Below are positions 35,128 through 44,892 of a stretch of 64,000 bases of DNA, piece by piece. The notes below the pieces were generated by a model that was not told where the DNA came from, did no database searches, and was given only the letters and a program-made list of their open reading frames with translations. Position numbers and translations under genes: made by a program. The stretch's first letter is position 1; the number at the start of each line of letters is the position of its first letter. Source of the stretch: Labia minor (lineage: Eukaryota > Arthropoda > Insecta > Dermaptera > Spongiphoridae). The stretch covers positions 87,916,107-87,980,106 of the forward strand of contig OY720344.1 of the NCBI GenBank assembly GCA_963082975.1, written 5' to 3'.

Positions 35128-35717
35128 ACTATCCAGAGATAGTATTGCGATCATGAAAATTTTCGATGTTGAGACTTTGATGTTTTATACGTTTTGAAGG
35201 TTCCTGAATCATTTTCACTAAGGTTGAGAAAAATGTCTGTGTGTGTGTATGTATGTAGACAAGATTACACAAAAACAGTTTGAGCTAGAATGATGAAATT
35301 TGGTAAATGGACATTATTCAAAATTCATAATTTTCTATCAACTTTTGAGAAATGTAGCTCAACCGGAAGAGGGTCATTACTTACAACGTTTTGATTTTTT
35401 TTTCTCTAAAGTGACCGTAAAAATAAAAATATATGTTTGATAATTTTTCACATGATTAATAATTGTATAAAACTGCGATATATAGAATTTCAGCTTGATT
35501 GAATTGCTGAAAGTACCAGAATTAATTTTTTAACACTGCAAATCTCTCGCGCCAATACGTGCCATGGTGCCATCAATAAAAAGCCAAACATGCGCTGGTT
35601 TAATATTTATTATTTATAATTTATAATTAATTAAATTTAATTTAAATATAATATATTATGTTATTTAATCCAATTCAAATTGCGAGATAGTCGAGTGGAG
35701 ACACTCCAGCTAATTTT
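35128..35717 (+). mobile_element. HINE-like element inserted in Gypsy RNase H
   Basis: Nearly the same as 20645-21286: agatagtattgcgatcat, gttgagaaaaatgtctgtgt, tttgagctagaatgatga and the end gcgagatagtcgagtggaga. The 5' subterminal repeat has lost ctcgc (actatccagag). The microsatellite is only ~18 bp, against ~70 bp in the first copy. Removing it rejoins the Gypsy frame (CEQSF...KIKEEIMSDRIL), so the insertion point lies in a T-rich spot within RNase H, consistent with T-T insertion of Helentron-type elements. Confidence 0.75.
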
Positions 35718-35846
35718 AAAACTTTGTTCACATTGTTTTGTCCAAATGTATGTGGTATTCTTTTGAAGAAGTTTGTTCAATGGATTTAAAATCGACGGAA
35801 GATTAGGAATAAATTTGTTATAATAATTCGCTAAACCAAGAAATGT

Positions 35847-36620
35847 TCATAGCTCTGGTATATTCTTGGGTGGCTTGGAATTGATAAGAGTTTCGTCTTT
35901 TTCCATACTCTTATGAAGTCCATTTTCATCAATGACATATCCGAGATATTTGATTCTTTTCTGGAAAAATTTACATTTTTCTTGATTCAATCTTAAATTA
36001 TTTATTCTAATTTTATCAAAAACAAGCTGTAAATGTTGAAGTGTTTCTTCAAAAGTTGACCCTTGTATTATTATGTCATCGAAAAAACATTGAACACCTT
36101 CAATTCCTTGTAATATAGAATCCATAAACCGTTGCCAAAGTGCTGGTGCAACCTTAACGCCAAACATGAGCCGATTTACTTTAAATAGTCCTTTATGGGT
36201 GCTTAGTGTTTGAATATTTGCACTTTCATCATCCATTTCCATGTTCAGATAGGCGTTACTTAAGTCCAAAGTACAAAAATATTTACCCCCATTCATTGTT
36301 GCAAAAATTGCTTCGATTCTTGGAATAGGATATCTTTCGTCAGCAATCATTTTATTAATTTTGTGACTTTATAATCAGCACAAATTCGAATATTTCCATT
36401 AGGTTTAACTACTGGAACAATGGGTGTTCCCCACTCTGAAAAATCAATCTTTGAAATTATGCCATTTTCTTCTAACCAATTTAATTCCAATTCAACTTTA
36501 TTTTTTAAAGAAAATGGTACTTGCCTTGATTTAATAAAAATAGGTGAAGAATTTTCTTTTAATCTTAACTGTCCTTTAAAATAAGGAATTAAACCAATTC
36601 CTTCTTTGAAAATGTCTGAA
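35847..36620 (-). pseudogene. Gypsy reverse transcriptase, frameshifted
   Basis: The upstream part reads KNKVELELNWLEENGIISK and SEWGTPIVPVVKPNGNIRIC, then ADYKVT. The downstream part reads MIADERYPIPRIEAIFATM, FCTLDLSNAYLNMEM (motif A), LMFGVKVAPALWQRFMD and FFDDIIIQG (the x-x-DD catalytic box). A frame break lies at about 36350-36362 (acaaaattaataaaatg). The same break is present in the plus-strand fragment at 39300-39644, so it was inherited by both copies. Except for this, the domain is well preserved. Confidence 0.85.
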
Positions 36621-36639
36621 TATTTTAATAAAACCTGAT

Positions 36640-36786
36640 CTCCAACCGTTCACTGTTCATCATATTAACAGCTCTAATATCAGCCCAATCCAATTTAACT
36701 CCTCGAATCCATTCTCTACCAAATATTGCGTCCACATTTTGATCAATTATGTAAAGTTTTCCAAAAAATTCATTTCTTTTATACTT
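36640..36786 (-). pseudogene. Gypsy protease C-terminal fragment
   Basis: The frame reads FFGKLYIIDQNVDAIFGREW and IRGVKLDWADIRAVN. The segment I-x-G-R-E/D-W-(I/L) is typical of the end of Gypsy retropepsins, upstream of RT. The DTG active site is missing because the element is cut at 36787, where sequence switches to the hAT/LINE composite. Neighbouring residues in the same ORF beyond 36786 are not Gypsy. Confidence 0.65.
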
Positions 36787-37431
36787 TTTTTTTACAGAGC
36801 ACCTAAAGACGGGACGTTTGGTGACCCTATCGATGACTCCGGGAGACGAGAGTAGATTTAGAGTATTTGTGAGATTAATATTGTTCGCAGCATTTATAGG
36901 CCAAAAGATGATGAGGTCACAGGGGGATGGCGGAGATGGCATAACGAGAAATAATGTCCAGATATAGTTAAGGTTATAAAATCAAGAAGGCTGGGATGGG
37001 AAGGGGACGTGGTTGGAATTGGAGAAACTAGAAATTGGGAGAAACCGATTGGGAAACCTCCGGTGGAAGACCAAGGACCAAGGTGGGTGGACAATGAAGG
37101 AAGGGACATGGGAGAGATGGGACAGGGTAGGATTTGGTTGTAGCTCAGGATAGGGACGCTTAGAGAAATGTGGATGCTGCGGCTAAGAACTTTCGAAAAC
37201 TGTAGAGACACAGAGTTAGATAAATACAATAATAATATATAATTAATTTACTGATTAAATTAAAATATATTTTACAAGAAAACAAATACATGTCTTATCT
37301 ACTTATACTGATTGAAACAAAATGGATGAAAACCTTTTACATACAGACTTTCAACCAAATACTATGTATCACTCGGGGGTACAGGGGGCGGAGCTCCCGT
37401 CTAGGTGTGAAGAGCGCCGAATTTTTAAATG
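36787..37431 (+). mobile_element. hAT-LINE-Helitron composite, 3' end deleted
   Basis: It begins with the right half of the hAT MITE seen at 24172-24374 (cagagcacctaaagac..gggacgtttggtgacccta), then tcgatgac, then a longer LINE C-terminal part than in the other copies (about 36832-37215, including FRVFVRLI- and GPKRDEVTG-like sequence in broken frames). It ends with the Helitron tail up to gaagagcgccgaa (37421). The hairpin's second half and the CTAG end are deleted; the junction is exactly at the hairpin loop. It shows that the MITE-in-LINE arrangement is ancestral to several copies. Confidence 0.7.
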
Positions 37432-37637
37432 AAAGCAAATAAAATTTTAGTAATATTAATTTAATAGAATTATAATTCTTCCTACTAATATAATAATAAA
37501 TATCTTTTATTAAATTTATTATTATCAGTAATAAGATGTTTAAATATAATAACTTGTTGTTGATTTTTAATTTCATAAAATAAAATTATAAATTTAATAA
37601 TCTTTATAAATTGGGAAATAACCTATTTATACAATTT

Positions 37638-37790
37638 ATTATTATGTCTCCAAGTAACGACCACATTTGTAATTTTATTAATAAAGATAAATAAACCGTT
37701 TATATAAAATGAGCTATGTGCAATTTCAATCTATAAATTTCCTACAGAAATTGTGATCATAATAAATTCACAACAGATTGGCGACGAGGT
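37638..37790 (+). repeat. Gypsy 5' LTR and leader (plus strand)
   Basis: Starts near tattatgtctccaagtaac and ends near aataaattcaca. It is followed by acagattggcgacgaggt (37773-37790), the kind of leader that lies just after the LTR in Mag-type Gypsy elements. The sequence then runs for about 70 bp and meets an integrase fragment on the opposite strand, an arrangement no intact Gypsy has. Confidence 0.7.
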
Positions 37791-37861
37791 AAAACTACTA
37801 TTTATTATCAAATATTCAGAAGAAAAGAAAATATTAAATAAAATATAATATTCACAAAAAT

Positions 37862-38543
37862 TCCGTTGGATCATCATTTGATGAAACACCATTTTTCAGA
37901 TATATTGTTGGAGTAATTCCTTGCTTGGATACGATCTCCAATTTGGAATTGCCTCATAAGTGAAAGGTCACGATTTAAACTTTTCCTTTCTTGAATTTCA
38001 TTAAGTCGTCCTTATAGAACGTCCAAACATTATTTCATATGGAGAACTTCCCTTGCAGTTTGGAGCCTTCCTGAGTTGCATTAAAAGTCGAAAGATTTTA
38101 GTTTCATTAGTTCCTTTCTCTTCGTCCATCGCTCTAAAAGATTTCTTAACAATTTGGACAAATCTTTCAGACTGCCCATTAGACGAACGATGGAACGGAG
38201 CAGACGTTTTATGTGTGATACCTTTCTCTTTTAAAAAGTCCTTGAATATTTCAGCCGTGAACTGAGGTCCGTTGTCCGAGACAATTACCAAAGGAAATCC
38301 AAAAGTTGCAAAAAGATTTGTCAACTCCTTAACACACCAATTTGAAGTTGTTGTTTTAGTTGGAATAACTTCTACCCATTTAGAAAAAGCGTCAACGATT
38401 ATAAAATAATATAAACCATTCATCCTCCCAGAGAAATCTATATGAATTCGTTGCCAAGGACCATTAGGCTCTTCCCATGGATGGAGAAGTTCTTTGGAGA
38501 GTTCATTTAGTTTAAGACAACATCGTTTACACGTAGTGACCAT
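37862..38543 (-). pseudogene. Gypsy integrase core, copy 1 (displaced)
   Basis: The frame contains TTCKRCCLK (end of the HHCC zinc motif), WQRIHIDFSGRMNG (first catalytic Asp), VIVSDNGPQFTAE (second Asp) and SSNGQSERFVQ (catalytic Glu). It then reads APNCKGSSPYEIMFGRSIRT. After a 12-bp deletion relative to copy 2 near 38010 the frame is altered. The plus-strand 38053-38265 frame is a shadow. It is fused on its 3' side to a plus-strand LTR leader and on its 5' side to a hAT end at 38548, so it is a relic carried in a duplicated chimeric block. Confidence 0.85.
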
Positions 38544-38547
38544 CTCT

Positions 38548-38910
38548 CAGTGGCGTACCTAGAACTTTTGCCAACCCCGGGGCTATCTCCAGTTTGCCGC
38601 CCTTTCGATTATAAGTCATTCAAATAGTGGTTTTTATAAATTAATACACACAAATAAATTATTAAGTTATTTAATCAATATTAATTAATACACAGAGAGA
38701 GTAAATTTTTTTACACATATTTGTATCCACTCGTAAACATAGATATTTATATAATATTTACTCTTCTAGCTTTCATACTAGAAAATCGTGTATAATGCTC
38801 TCAAAATTTATATTATTTGTAATTTCTTGTTGTATTGACAATGTTGCGAGATTTTGTAGTCTTAATTGACTCATTGTAGAACGAAGATAATTTTGCCGAA
38901 CAAAATCTTA
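38548..38910 (-). mobile_element. hAT (ZMYM1-like) element end with transposase C-terminus, copy 1
   Basis: The terminus cagtggcgtacctagaac at 38548 matches the common hAT CAGTGGCG end. On the minus strand, about 38906-38768 reads FVRQNYLRSTMSQLRLQNLA, then TLSIQQEITNNINFESIIHDF. This is the C-terminal region of hAT transposases related to ZMYM1-like proteins (pattern STMSQxRL..L..LSI). The rest of the element is missing or lies beyond unrecognised sequence. A shorter copy is at 44670-44892. Confidence 0.7.
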
Positions 38911-38929
38911 AAGATGCGTTTACGAATTG

Positions 38930-39290
38930 AACGAATTTTAATGAATACAATAAAATAAAATTATTATCCTGTTCTTGGAATTAGAATTCAAAATTTACAC
39001 TAAAATGCATTTATATACACCGGTGAATAATATTCGAAATCATATAGTTGATCATAATTTATATAAATCAAATAATAAACTTATAATAATCATAATAATC
39101 ATTATTCAAGAAAGAAAAAAAAATTTTAAACAAATGTATTTAATTAAATTAATAAATTTAAAAAATATTAAATGATATTTAGCTTTAAAATAAAAATTAA
39201 AATAAAAAGAAATTACTTAAAAAGATTAAAACTATAACAATAATATTAAAATATATATAAAATGACCTGAAAATAATTAGATATTTATTT
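38930..39290. other. AT-rich stretch, no gene seen
   Basis: Between the hAT fragment and a plus-strand Gypsy RT fragment. No motif recognised; the 66-codon ORF is low-complexity. Confidence 0.45.
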
Positions 39291-39299
39291 GATAAAATT

Positions 39300-39644
39300 A
39301 GATTTTTAATTATCTTAAAAATTAATCCAAGAAATATCATCATTTTCAAAGAAGGAATTGGTTTAATTCCTTATTTCAAAGTACAGTTAAGATTAAAAGA
39401 AAATTCTTCACCTATTTTTATTAAATCAAGGCAAGTACCATTTTCTTTAAAAAATAAAGTTGAATTGGAATTAAATTGGTTAGAAGAAAATGGCATAATT
39501 TCAAAGATTGATTTTTCAGAGTGGGGAACACCCATTGTTCCAGTAGTTAAACCTAATGGAAATATTCGAATTTGTGCTGATTATAAAGTCACAAAATTAA
39601 TAAAATGATTGCTGACGAAAGATATCCTATTCCAAGAATCGAAG
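39300..39644 (+). pseudogene. Gypsy RT N-terminal fragment (plus strand)
   Basis: This fragment reads FKEGIGLIPYFKVQLRLKEN, PIFIKSRQVPFSLKNKVELE, SEWGTPIVPVVKPNGNIRIC and ADYKVT. It shares the same acaaaattaataaaatg frame break with the minus-strand copy at about 36356, then continues MIADERYPIPRIE-like in the next frame and stops abruptly at 39644. There the Max-bearing repeat B begins. The junction is clean, with no intervening filler. Confidence 0.8.
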
Positions 39645-41370
39645 GCTCTCTTCTTTAATTTTATTTCCAAAGGAAAGTTTGTAAGTTTTAGAAATAGTTA
39701 GATTGATACTAAAGTCATTTAAACACATTTTCGTATATTTAAATTCGTTTTATTTTATTTTAGAAATAGTTACATTCATAAAATTTTATTTGCTTTCATT
39801 TAAAAATTTTATACACATTAAGATAAATTTTATATAAAATTAACATAATTTCTGAAAAATCATCATAGGTCAGTTTTTATTTTTTTTATTTAATTTTTGT
39901 TATCGTAAAGTATAAATTTATTTCCAAGGTAATACACCAAATAAATATTTAATTGAAAAAAAGAATAATTGTTAATAACAATACGTTAGAAATAATTTAA
40001 ATTTATTTGCTTTCTAAAAATGACATTCAATTTAAAGAACTACAAATAAATTAATATGTATACAATAAATTTTAAAATAGTATTTACAAATTTAAAATAA
40101 AAAAATAAGAAATTAATCATGATATAAAGTTTGGATTTTTTTAAAATTCATTAAAACTAAATAAATGTAAAAATCATTTTTTTCATGGCAGTCTGAACAA
40201 ACATTGTACTATTTTCTTAAAAACCATTTACTTTCAGTTTTTTTGGTCGTCGGACCACGCTGTTGGTGTATTCTCGGAATCTGTAGTGTCTGATTCAGAT
40301 TGAGGTTGTTGTTTTGTACATACAATCATATCGTTTGATTCGGCAGCAAAGTTTTCCGTAGAATTCGCGTTTTCTAGTCTTTGAATTTCTAATTCAAGAA
40401 GAGAATTTTGTCTTTGTAAATCATCAATATCATTTTGACATGAACTATTACTTCTTCGCATATACTGAATATAATCAGCAGCTTTTATTAAAATTTTTGC
40501 TCGACTAGCCTTTCTTGTTTCTCCCTGAAGAAAAGGTACTGAATCCCTTAAACTACTAAAGCTGTCTTTTATATGATCTCTTCTTTTTCTTTCTAAAGCA
40601 TTATGGTGGGATCGCATTTCAGCCTTCTTTGACCCCTTTGCCTCATTTTGTTCTGATCCTTTTTCTTTCCTCTTCCCGGGTGAATAGTTCATTTGTGTGT
40701 CCATGTGGGTGGAACCTTTTGGCATTTGAATCTCGCAGAATTTGATGAAACTTCGCCAGTTAATTCTTTGATTAATTCTAAGAAACTTTTTCCTTAGGCA
40801 ATTCTTGGGTAAACTTCTAGTTTTCGAGATAAAAAGGGTTGACAAAGATAATTATAATCATTCAAGGACACTCTCAAAGTAAGTTTCAACCACCCACCTT
40901 GTTGGGCCCGCCTTCAATATAATTACCTAAAAGGAGAAAAAATATACTTATGACTTGCAGTTCCAGCAGTGTCCAAGAAGCACAAGAAGTTAGTCTTGCC
41001 AGTGACGAAGCCAAAATGGCGTATCAATAGAGGTCCACCTCAATGGTCCACCAGATGGTGTTGCAGGCGAAAACGGTTGACTCTTCAGGCGCCCAATAGA
41101 TGGCATCGAAAAAAAAATGACCAATTAGCATACAACATTGCAAATTTGAAAAGCCATTAGAAACCAGGAAAAATATAGAAAAACAATAATCCTGATTTTA
41201 AATTAATATTAAATCCAAATATAATATTTTACAACCACAGAATTAGATAATTAATATAAATGTTAAAATAGCGCAAAATATAAAATTGTCTATTTAATAA
41301 TTCAAAATATATACACTAGAGGCGCCGTGCGCAAACAATTACTAAGAAATAGGATTGGAATTTTTTTTTA
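39645..41370 (-). repeat. Max-bearing repeat, copy B
   Basis: Second copy of 26492-28250. The left border joins Gypsy RT sequence (ccaagaatcgaag|gctctcttc). The right border shares ggaattttttttt with copy A, after which about 290 bp of extra sequence (about 41378-41668) separates it from the gttaaaaaaatgattcatta flank that is adjacent in copy A. That extra sequence ends with a palindromic segment rich in ccgag/ctcgg (about 41633-41662). Confidence 0.85.
40234..40845 (-). CDS. Max-like bHLH-leucine zipper protein, copy B
   Basis: This intronless 203-residue ORF has residues 1-117 and 160-195 identical to copy A. The basic region ([12 protein letters not shown] with His81, Glu85, Arg89) and helix 1 are unchanged. 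Helix 2 and zipper (118-159) carry 13 replacements. Copy B keeps a more Max-like zipper ([15 protein letters not shown], with Gln146-Asn147 and Leu143, Leu150, Leu157) but has unusual residues in helix 2 ([19 protein letters not shown]). It also differs at residue 196 (Ala for Glu). All nucleotide differences inside the patch lie in codons that change the amino acid. Met41 is again the more natural Max-like start. Function as a nuclear dimerising E-box binder is inferred from the family only. Confidence 0.85.
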   Translation of the reverse strand: MSTLFISKTRSLPKNCLRKKFLRINQRINWRSFIKFCEIQMPKGSTHMDTQMNYSPGKRKEKGSEQNEAKGSKKAEMRSHHNALERKRRDHIKDSFSSLRDSVPFLQGETRKASRAKILIKAADYIQYMRRSNSSCQNDIDDLQRQNSLLELEIQRLENANSTENFAAESNDMIVCTKQQPQSESDTTDSENTPTAWSDDQKN

Positions 41371-41377
41371 CTAAAAT

Positions 41378-41668
41378 CGTTTTTTTTTTTATTAAAATAA
41401 ATGTAATGTATAAAAATAATTTTTGTTTTAAATGCCTAGAACAATTTTATTCACAATCAGTAGTGAACCGAATTTAAATAACCGAAAAAGTGTGCATATA
41501 TGTAAATTTAAGAAAAATATTCCTTTTAAAATTTGTTAAATACTTTGATAGAATTAGATTACATTGAAAAATAATAAAATATGAATTTCTTAAATCTTAA
41601 TCTATCAATTTTATTGCAGTTTAAGTGTTTAATACCGGGACCCCGAGCCTCGGCTCGGTACTTAAGTT
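41378..41668. other. Extra sequence found only in copy B flank
   Basis: About 290 bp absent from copy A. It contains a splice-acceptor-like caattttattgcag (about 41607-41621) similar to the one at 32899, a gtttaataccgggaccccga segment and a ccgagcctcggctcgg hairpin. It may be an insertion in B or a deletion in A. Confidence 0.4.
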
Positions 41669-41754
41669 AAAAAAATGATTCATTATTATTGGGTTTGTCT
41701 GGTAATATTAATACCTGGGACACCGAGCTCTATATAATAAAAAAAAATTTAAAA

Positions 41755-42060
41755 ATGCCTCCCTCGTCGGTATACACAGAGGAATACACTTAATGCTATT
41801 TTTTTCGTCACTAGTGCGGGCAGTGCGGCCAGGCAGGTTGGACATGTGTAAGCGTTTTTACCGACCGACGAAGGAGGCATTTTTAAATTTTTTTTGAATG
41901 AATATTTGGAATTATAAAATTATTTATTGAGATATAAAATTAGCATTACAGAAATCTAATATGCTTTTTTCAAAAATGTTAGTTTTATATCCTAATAAAT
42001 AATTTTTAAATTAACAGAAAACTCCACCTACTTTTATGTAATTTACATAAATAAAATAAA
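41755..42060 (-). repeat. tctgttaattt...cgtcggtcgg repeat, inverted copy
   Basis: Reverse-complement copy of 31270-31560: it contains ttaccgaccgacgaaggagg, caggcaggttggacatgtgt and ataaaattagcattacagaa, and ends ttaacagaaaactccaccta. Its outer end begins with a second cctccctcgtcgg in direct orientation, so it looks like two copies joined head to head. Confidence 0.65.
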
Positions 42061-42189
42061 TGATTAATGTTCTTGTTAATATTTAATATGTATGGATTAA
42101 TACCGCCATCTGATTTATTCAGGCAGAACTAATTTAATAAAAGCGTGCTTTTTGTGTGTATGTTTGTTTTTTTATATTGGTAATTAAAA

Positions 42190-42330
42190 ATTTGTAGAAT
42201 TTTCAGTTAAGTGAAAAATTATTTATTCAGAGAAAAAATTAACATTTCAGCAATCAGAAATGTTGCTTTTATATTCAAGTAACTAATTTTTCACTTAACT
42301 GAAAATCCCACAATTTTTTATGAAATTTAC
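42190..42330. repeat. Imperfect palindrome (hairpin-forming repeat)
   Basis: Left arm attttcagttaagtgaaaaa and right arm tttttcacttaactgaaaat are inverted, with a loop of about 80 bp that itself has aacatttc/gaaatgtt. Related to 29480-29645. Confidence 0.75.
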
Positions 42331-42375
42331 ATTTCTAAAAGAAACGAATACTGTTCTATGTAATATGGAATATAC

Positions 42376-42671
42376 CAGTGCTTCCCAACCGGTGTGTCGC
42401 GAGCTTCCCTAAAGTGTGTCGCGAGAAACGTTAACATTTTTATAAAATGTTAATACAAAGTTCAAAAAAATATTTAGTTGTAGAATTACTCTGTTTATCT
42501 CTAAGAAGGTATTATATTAGGAGAAACATTTTTGAAGAGATGGCTGGCTGTAACATTACTAATTTAACCTTTAAAAGCTCGAAAAGAATTACCTCTTAAT
42601 TTTTGGTGTGTCGCAGAAATATGCTCATTCTCGGCAGTGTGTCGCGAATATGAAAAGGTTGGTCAACACTG
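42376..42671. mobile_element. hAT MITE (cagtgcttcccaacc ends)
   Basis: The left end cagtgcttcccaaccgg and right end aaggttggtcaacactg are inverted. Flanks gaatatac (42368-42375) and gtatttac (42672-42679) match at 6 of 8 positions. The interior repeats gtgtgtcgcg near both ends. Noncoding. Confidence 0.85.
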
Positions 42672-42709
42672 GTATTTACTATTTATTTAAAAATTATATA
42701 AAATTATAA

Positions 42710-42877
42710 AATGACATGGGGCCATCAACAAAGAGCAAAACACTCGCTGGTTTAATAAATATTATTAATTAATTTTAATTTATAATTTAATTAATTAAAT
42801 GTAATTTAAATATAATATATGTGTTAATTATCCCAATTCAAATTTGCGAGATAGTCGAGTGGAGACACTCCAGATTT
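42710..42877 (+). mobile_element. HINE-like element, 3' fragment
   Basis: Matches the 3' third of the elements at 20645 and 35128: catggggccatcaacaaaga, ctcgctggtttaataaat, and the end gcgagatagtcgagtggaga followed by cactccag. The 5' part with the microsatellite is missing. Confidence 0.7.
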
Positions 42878-42884
42878 ATTTGTA

Positions 42885-43130
42885 TTTAAGGAACCACTGC
42901 CGACTTTACCGGGCGCCATTTTTTTATTATTAAAATTCCTATTTTAAATTAAGAAAAAAAATAATAAAGATGATTTTCTGCAGGCTGAAACCGATCGATT
43001 TTTCTTTATAAAAATTATTTGTGGTGTGAATTTCAAAAAAATAAATCTTTTTATAATTTTATTTTATTTATAATATTTAGTATTTAAGGAAGCGCTGTCT
43101 GGCGCCATTTTTTATTAATATTATGATATA
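42885..43130. repeat. accgaccga family internal fragments
   Basis: A cgggcgccatttttttatta segment at 42910 and a gcgctgtctggcgcc segment at 43092 resemble the middle of the 25784 copy, as does aaattaagaaaaaaa followed by gatgattttc. The ends are missing. Also related to 1338-1405 through gatcgattttt.. ggtgtgaatttcaaaa. Confidence 0.5.
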
Positions 43131-43131
43131 T

Positions 43132-43493
43132 ACGACGTGGTTGGAATTGGAGAAACTAGAAATTGGGAGAAACCGATTGGGAAACATCCGGTGGAAGACC
43201 AAGGACCAAGGTGGGTGGACAATGAAGGAAGGGACATGGGAGAGATGGGGCAGGGTAGGATTTGATAAATATAACATATACAATAATAATATATAAATAA
43301 TTTACTGAATAAATTAAAATATATTTTACATGAAAACAAATACATGTCTTATCTACTTATACGGATTGAAACAAAATGGATGAAAACCTTTTACATACAG
43401 ACTTTCAAACAAATACTATGTATCACTCGGGGGTACAGGGGGCGGAGCCCCCGTCTAGGTGTAAAGAGCGTCGAAGGCGCTCAGAGCAGCTAG
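43132..43493 (+). mobile_element. Helitron 3' region with LINE tail, copy 3
   Basis: A shortened LINE tail (acgtggttggaattggagaa to cagggtaggattt, with the following ~80 bp deleted) is followed by the AT-rich linker, the gggggcggagccccc hairpin and gagcgtc-gaa-ggcgctc. CTAG (43490-43493) is followed by T. The downstream flank (43494-43545) is the reverse complement of part of the Max-repeat flank at about 26636-26690, so this Helitron sits next to a third, inverted fragment of that repeat. Confidence 0.75.
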
Positions 43494-43727
43494 TTTATCT
43501 TAATGTGTATAAAATTTTTGAATGAAAGCAAATAAAATTTTAGTAATATTAATTTAATAGAATTATAATTCTTCATACTAATATAATAATAAATATCTTT
43601 TATTAAATTTATTATTATCAGTAATAAGATGTTTAAATATAATAACTTGTTGTTGATTTAATTTCATAAAATAAAATTATAAATTTAATAATCTTTAAAA
43701 TTGGGAAATAACCTATTTATACAATTT

Positions 43728-43880
43728 ATTATTATGTCTCCAAGTAACGGCCACATTTGTAATTTTATTAATAAAGATAAATAAACCGTTTATATAAAAT
43801 GAGCTATGTGCAATTTCAATCTATAAATTTCCTACAGAAAATGTGATCATAATAAATTCACAACAGATTGGCGACGAGGT
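43728..43880 (+). repeat. Gypsy 5' LTR and leader, duplicate
   Basis: Nearly identical to 37638-37790, including the acagattggcgacgaggt leader (43863-43880). It is again followed after about 70 bp by integrase sequence on the opposite strand. Confidence 0.7.
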
Positions 43881-43949
43881 AAAACTACTATTTATTATCA
43901 AATATTCAGAAGAAAAGAAAATATTAAATAAAATATAATATTCACAAAA

Positions 43950-44623
43950 ATTCCGTTGGATCATCATTTGATGAAACACCATTTTTCAGATATATTGTTG
44001 GAGTAATTCCTTGCTTGGATACGATCTCCAATTTGGAATTGCCTCATAAGTGAAAGGTCACGATTTAAACTTTTCCTTTCTTGAATTTCATTAAGTAAAT
44101 CTAAATTCGTCCTTATAGAACGTCCAAACATTATTTCATATGGAGAACTTCCTTTGCAGTTTGGAGCCTTCCTGAGTTGCATTAAAAGTCGAAAGATTTT
44201 AGTTTCATTAGTTCCTTTCTCTTCGTCCATCGCTCTAAAAGATTTCTTAACAATTTGGACAAATCTATCAGCCTGCCCATTAGACGAAGGATGGAACGGA
44301 GCAGACGTTTTATTTGTGATACCTTTCTCTTTTAAAAAGTCCTTGAATATTTCAGCCGTGAACTGAGGTCCGTTGTCCGAGACAATTACCAAAGGAAATC
44401 CAAAAGTTGCAAAAAGATTTGTTAACTCATTAACACACCAATTTGAAGTTGTTGTTTTAGTTGGAATAACTTCAGCCCATTTAGAAAAAGCGTCAACGAT
44501 TATAATATAATATAAACCATTCATCCTCCCAGAGAAATCTATATGAATTCGTTGCCAAGGACCATTAGGATCTTCCCATGGATGGAGAAGTTCTTTGGAA
44601 GGTTCATTTTGTTTAAGACAACT
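43950..44623 (-). pseudogene. Gypsy integrase core, copy 2 (displaced)
   Basis: Longest integrase frame of the window: WQRIHIDFSGRMNG (first Asp), VIVSDNGPQFTAE (second Asp) and PSSNGQADRFVQ, where the third catalytic acidic residue is Asp rather than Glu. It then reads FGRSIRTNLDLLNEIQERKS and FQIGDRIQARNYS, the start of the C-terminal domain. The zinc-binding N-terminus is replaced by unrelated sequence from about 44624. The plus frame 44154-44366 is a shadow. The Glu-to-Asp change would be expected to impair catalysis. Context is the duplicated chimeric block, so it is a relic. Confidence 0.85.
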
Positions 44624-44669
44624 ATTCGACACTATTTTCAAGATGAGAAGCAATGAGGAGGGATCAGAG

Positions 44670-44892
44670 CAGTGGCGTACCTAGAACTTTTGCCGCCCGG
44701 GGCGATCTCCAGTTTGCCGCCCTTTCTATTATAAGTCAACCAAATAGTGGTTTTTATAAATTAATACACATAAATAAATTATTAAGTTATTTAATCAATA
44801 TTAATTAATACACAGAGTAAATTTTTTTACACATATTTGTATGCACTCGTAAACATATTTATATAATATTTACTCTTCTAGCTTTCATACTA
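44670..44892 (-). mobile_element. hAT (ZMYM1-like) element end, copy 2
   Basis: Same end as at 38548 (cagtggcgtacctagaac), continuing through gccgccctttctattataag to a tagctttcatactaga segment. There it is cut off by the accgaccga-family element at 44893. The 40 bp between the integrase fragment and this end differ from copy 1. Confidence 0.7.

Larger units (their letters stand above)
34250..36786 (-). mobile_element. Gypsy (Mag/K02A2.6-like) LTR retrotransposon, degraded and interrupted
   Basis: On the minus strand the order is protease tail (36786-36640), RT (36620-35850), RNase H start (35846-35718 and 35127-34975), a jump to the integrase C-terminus (34961-34650), a polypurine tract (ggggaga, near 34390) and a 3' LTR (about 34385-34275). 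Gag, most of RNase H and the integrase core are missing. A HINE-like element (35128-35717) splits RNase H. The 5' side is fused to a hAT/LINE/Helitron composite at 36787. Confidence 0.85.

Noticed and set aside
36894..37229. 111-codon minus-strand ORF (similar ORFs at 43121 and 62411)
   Set aside because: These are antisense to the LINE tail carried by the Helitron copies, and their similarity to each other only reflects that repeat.
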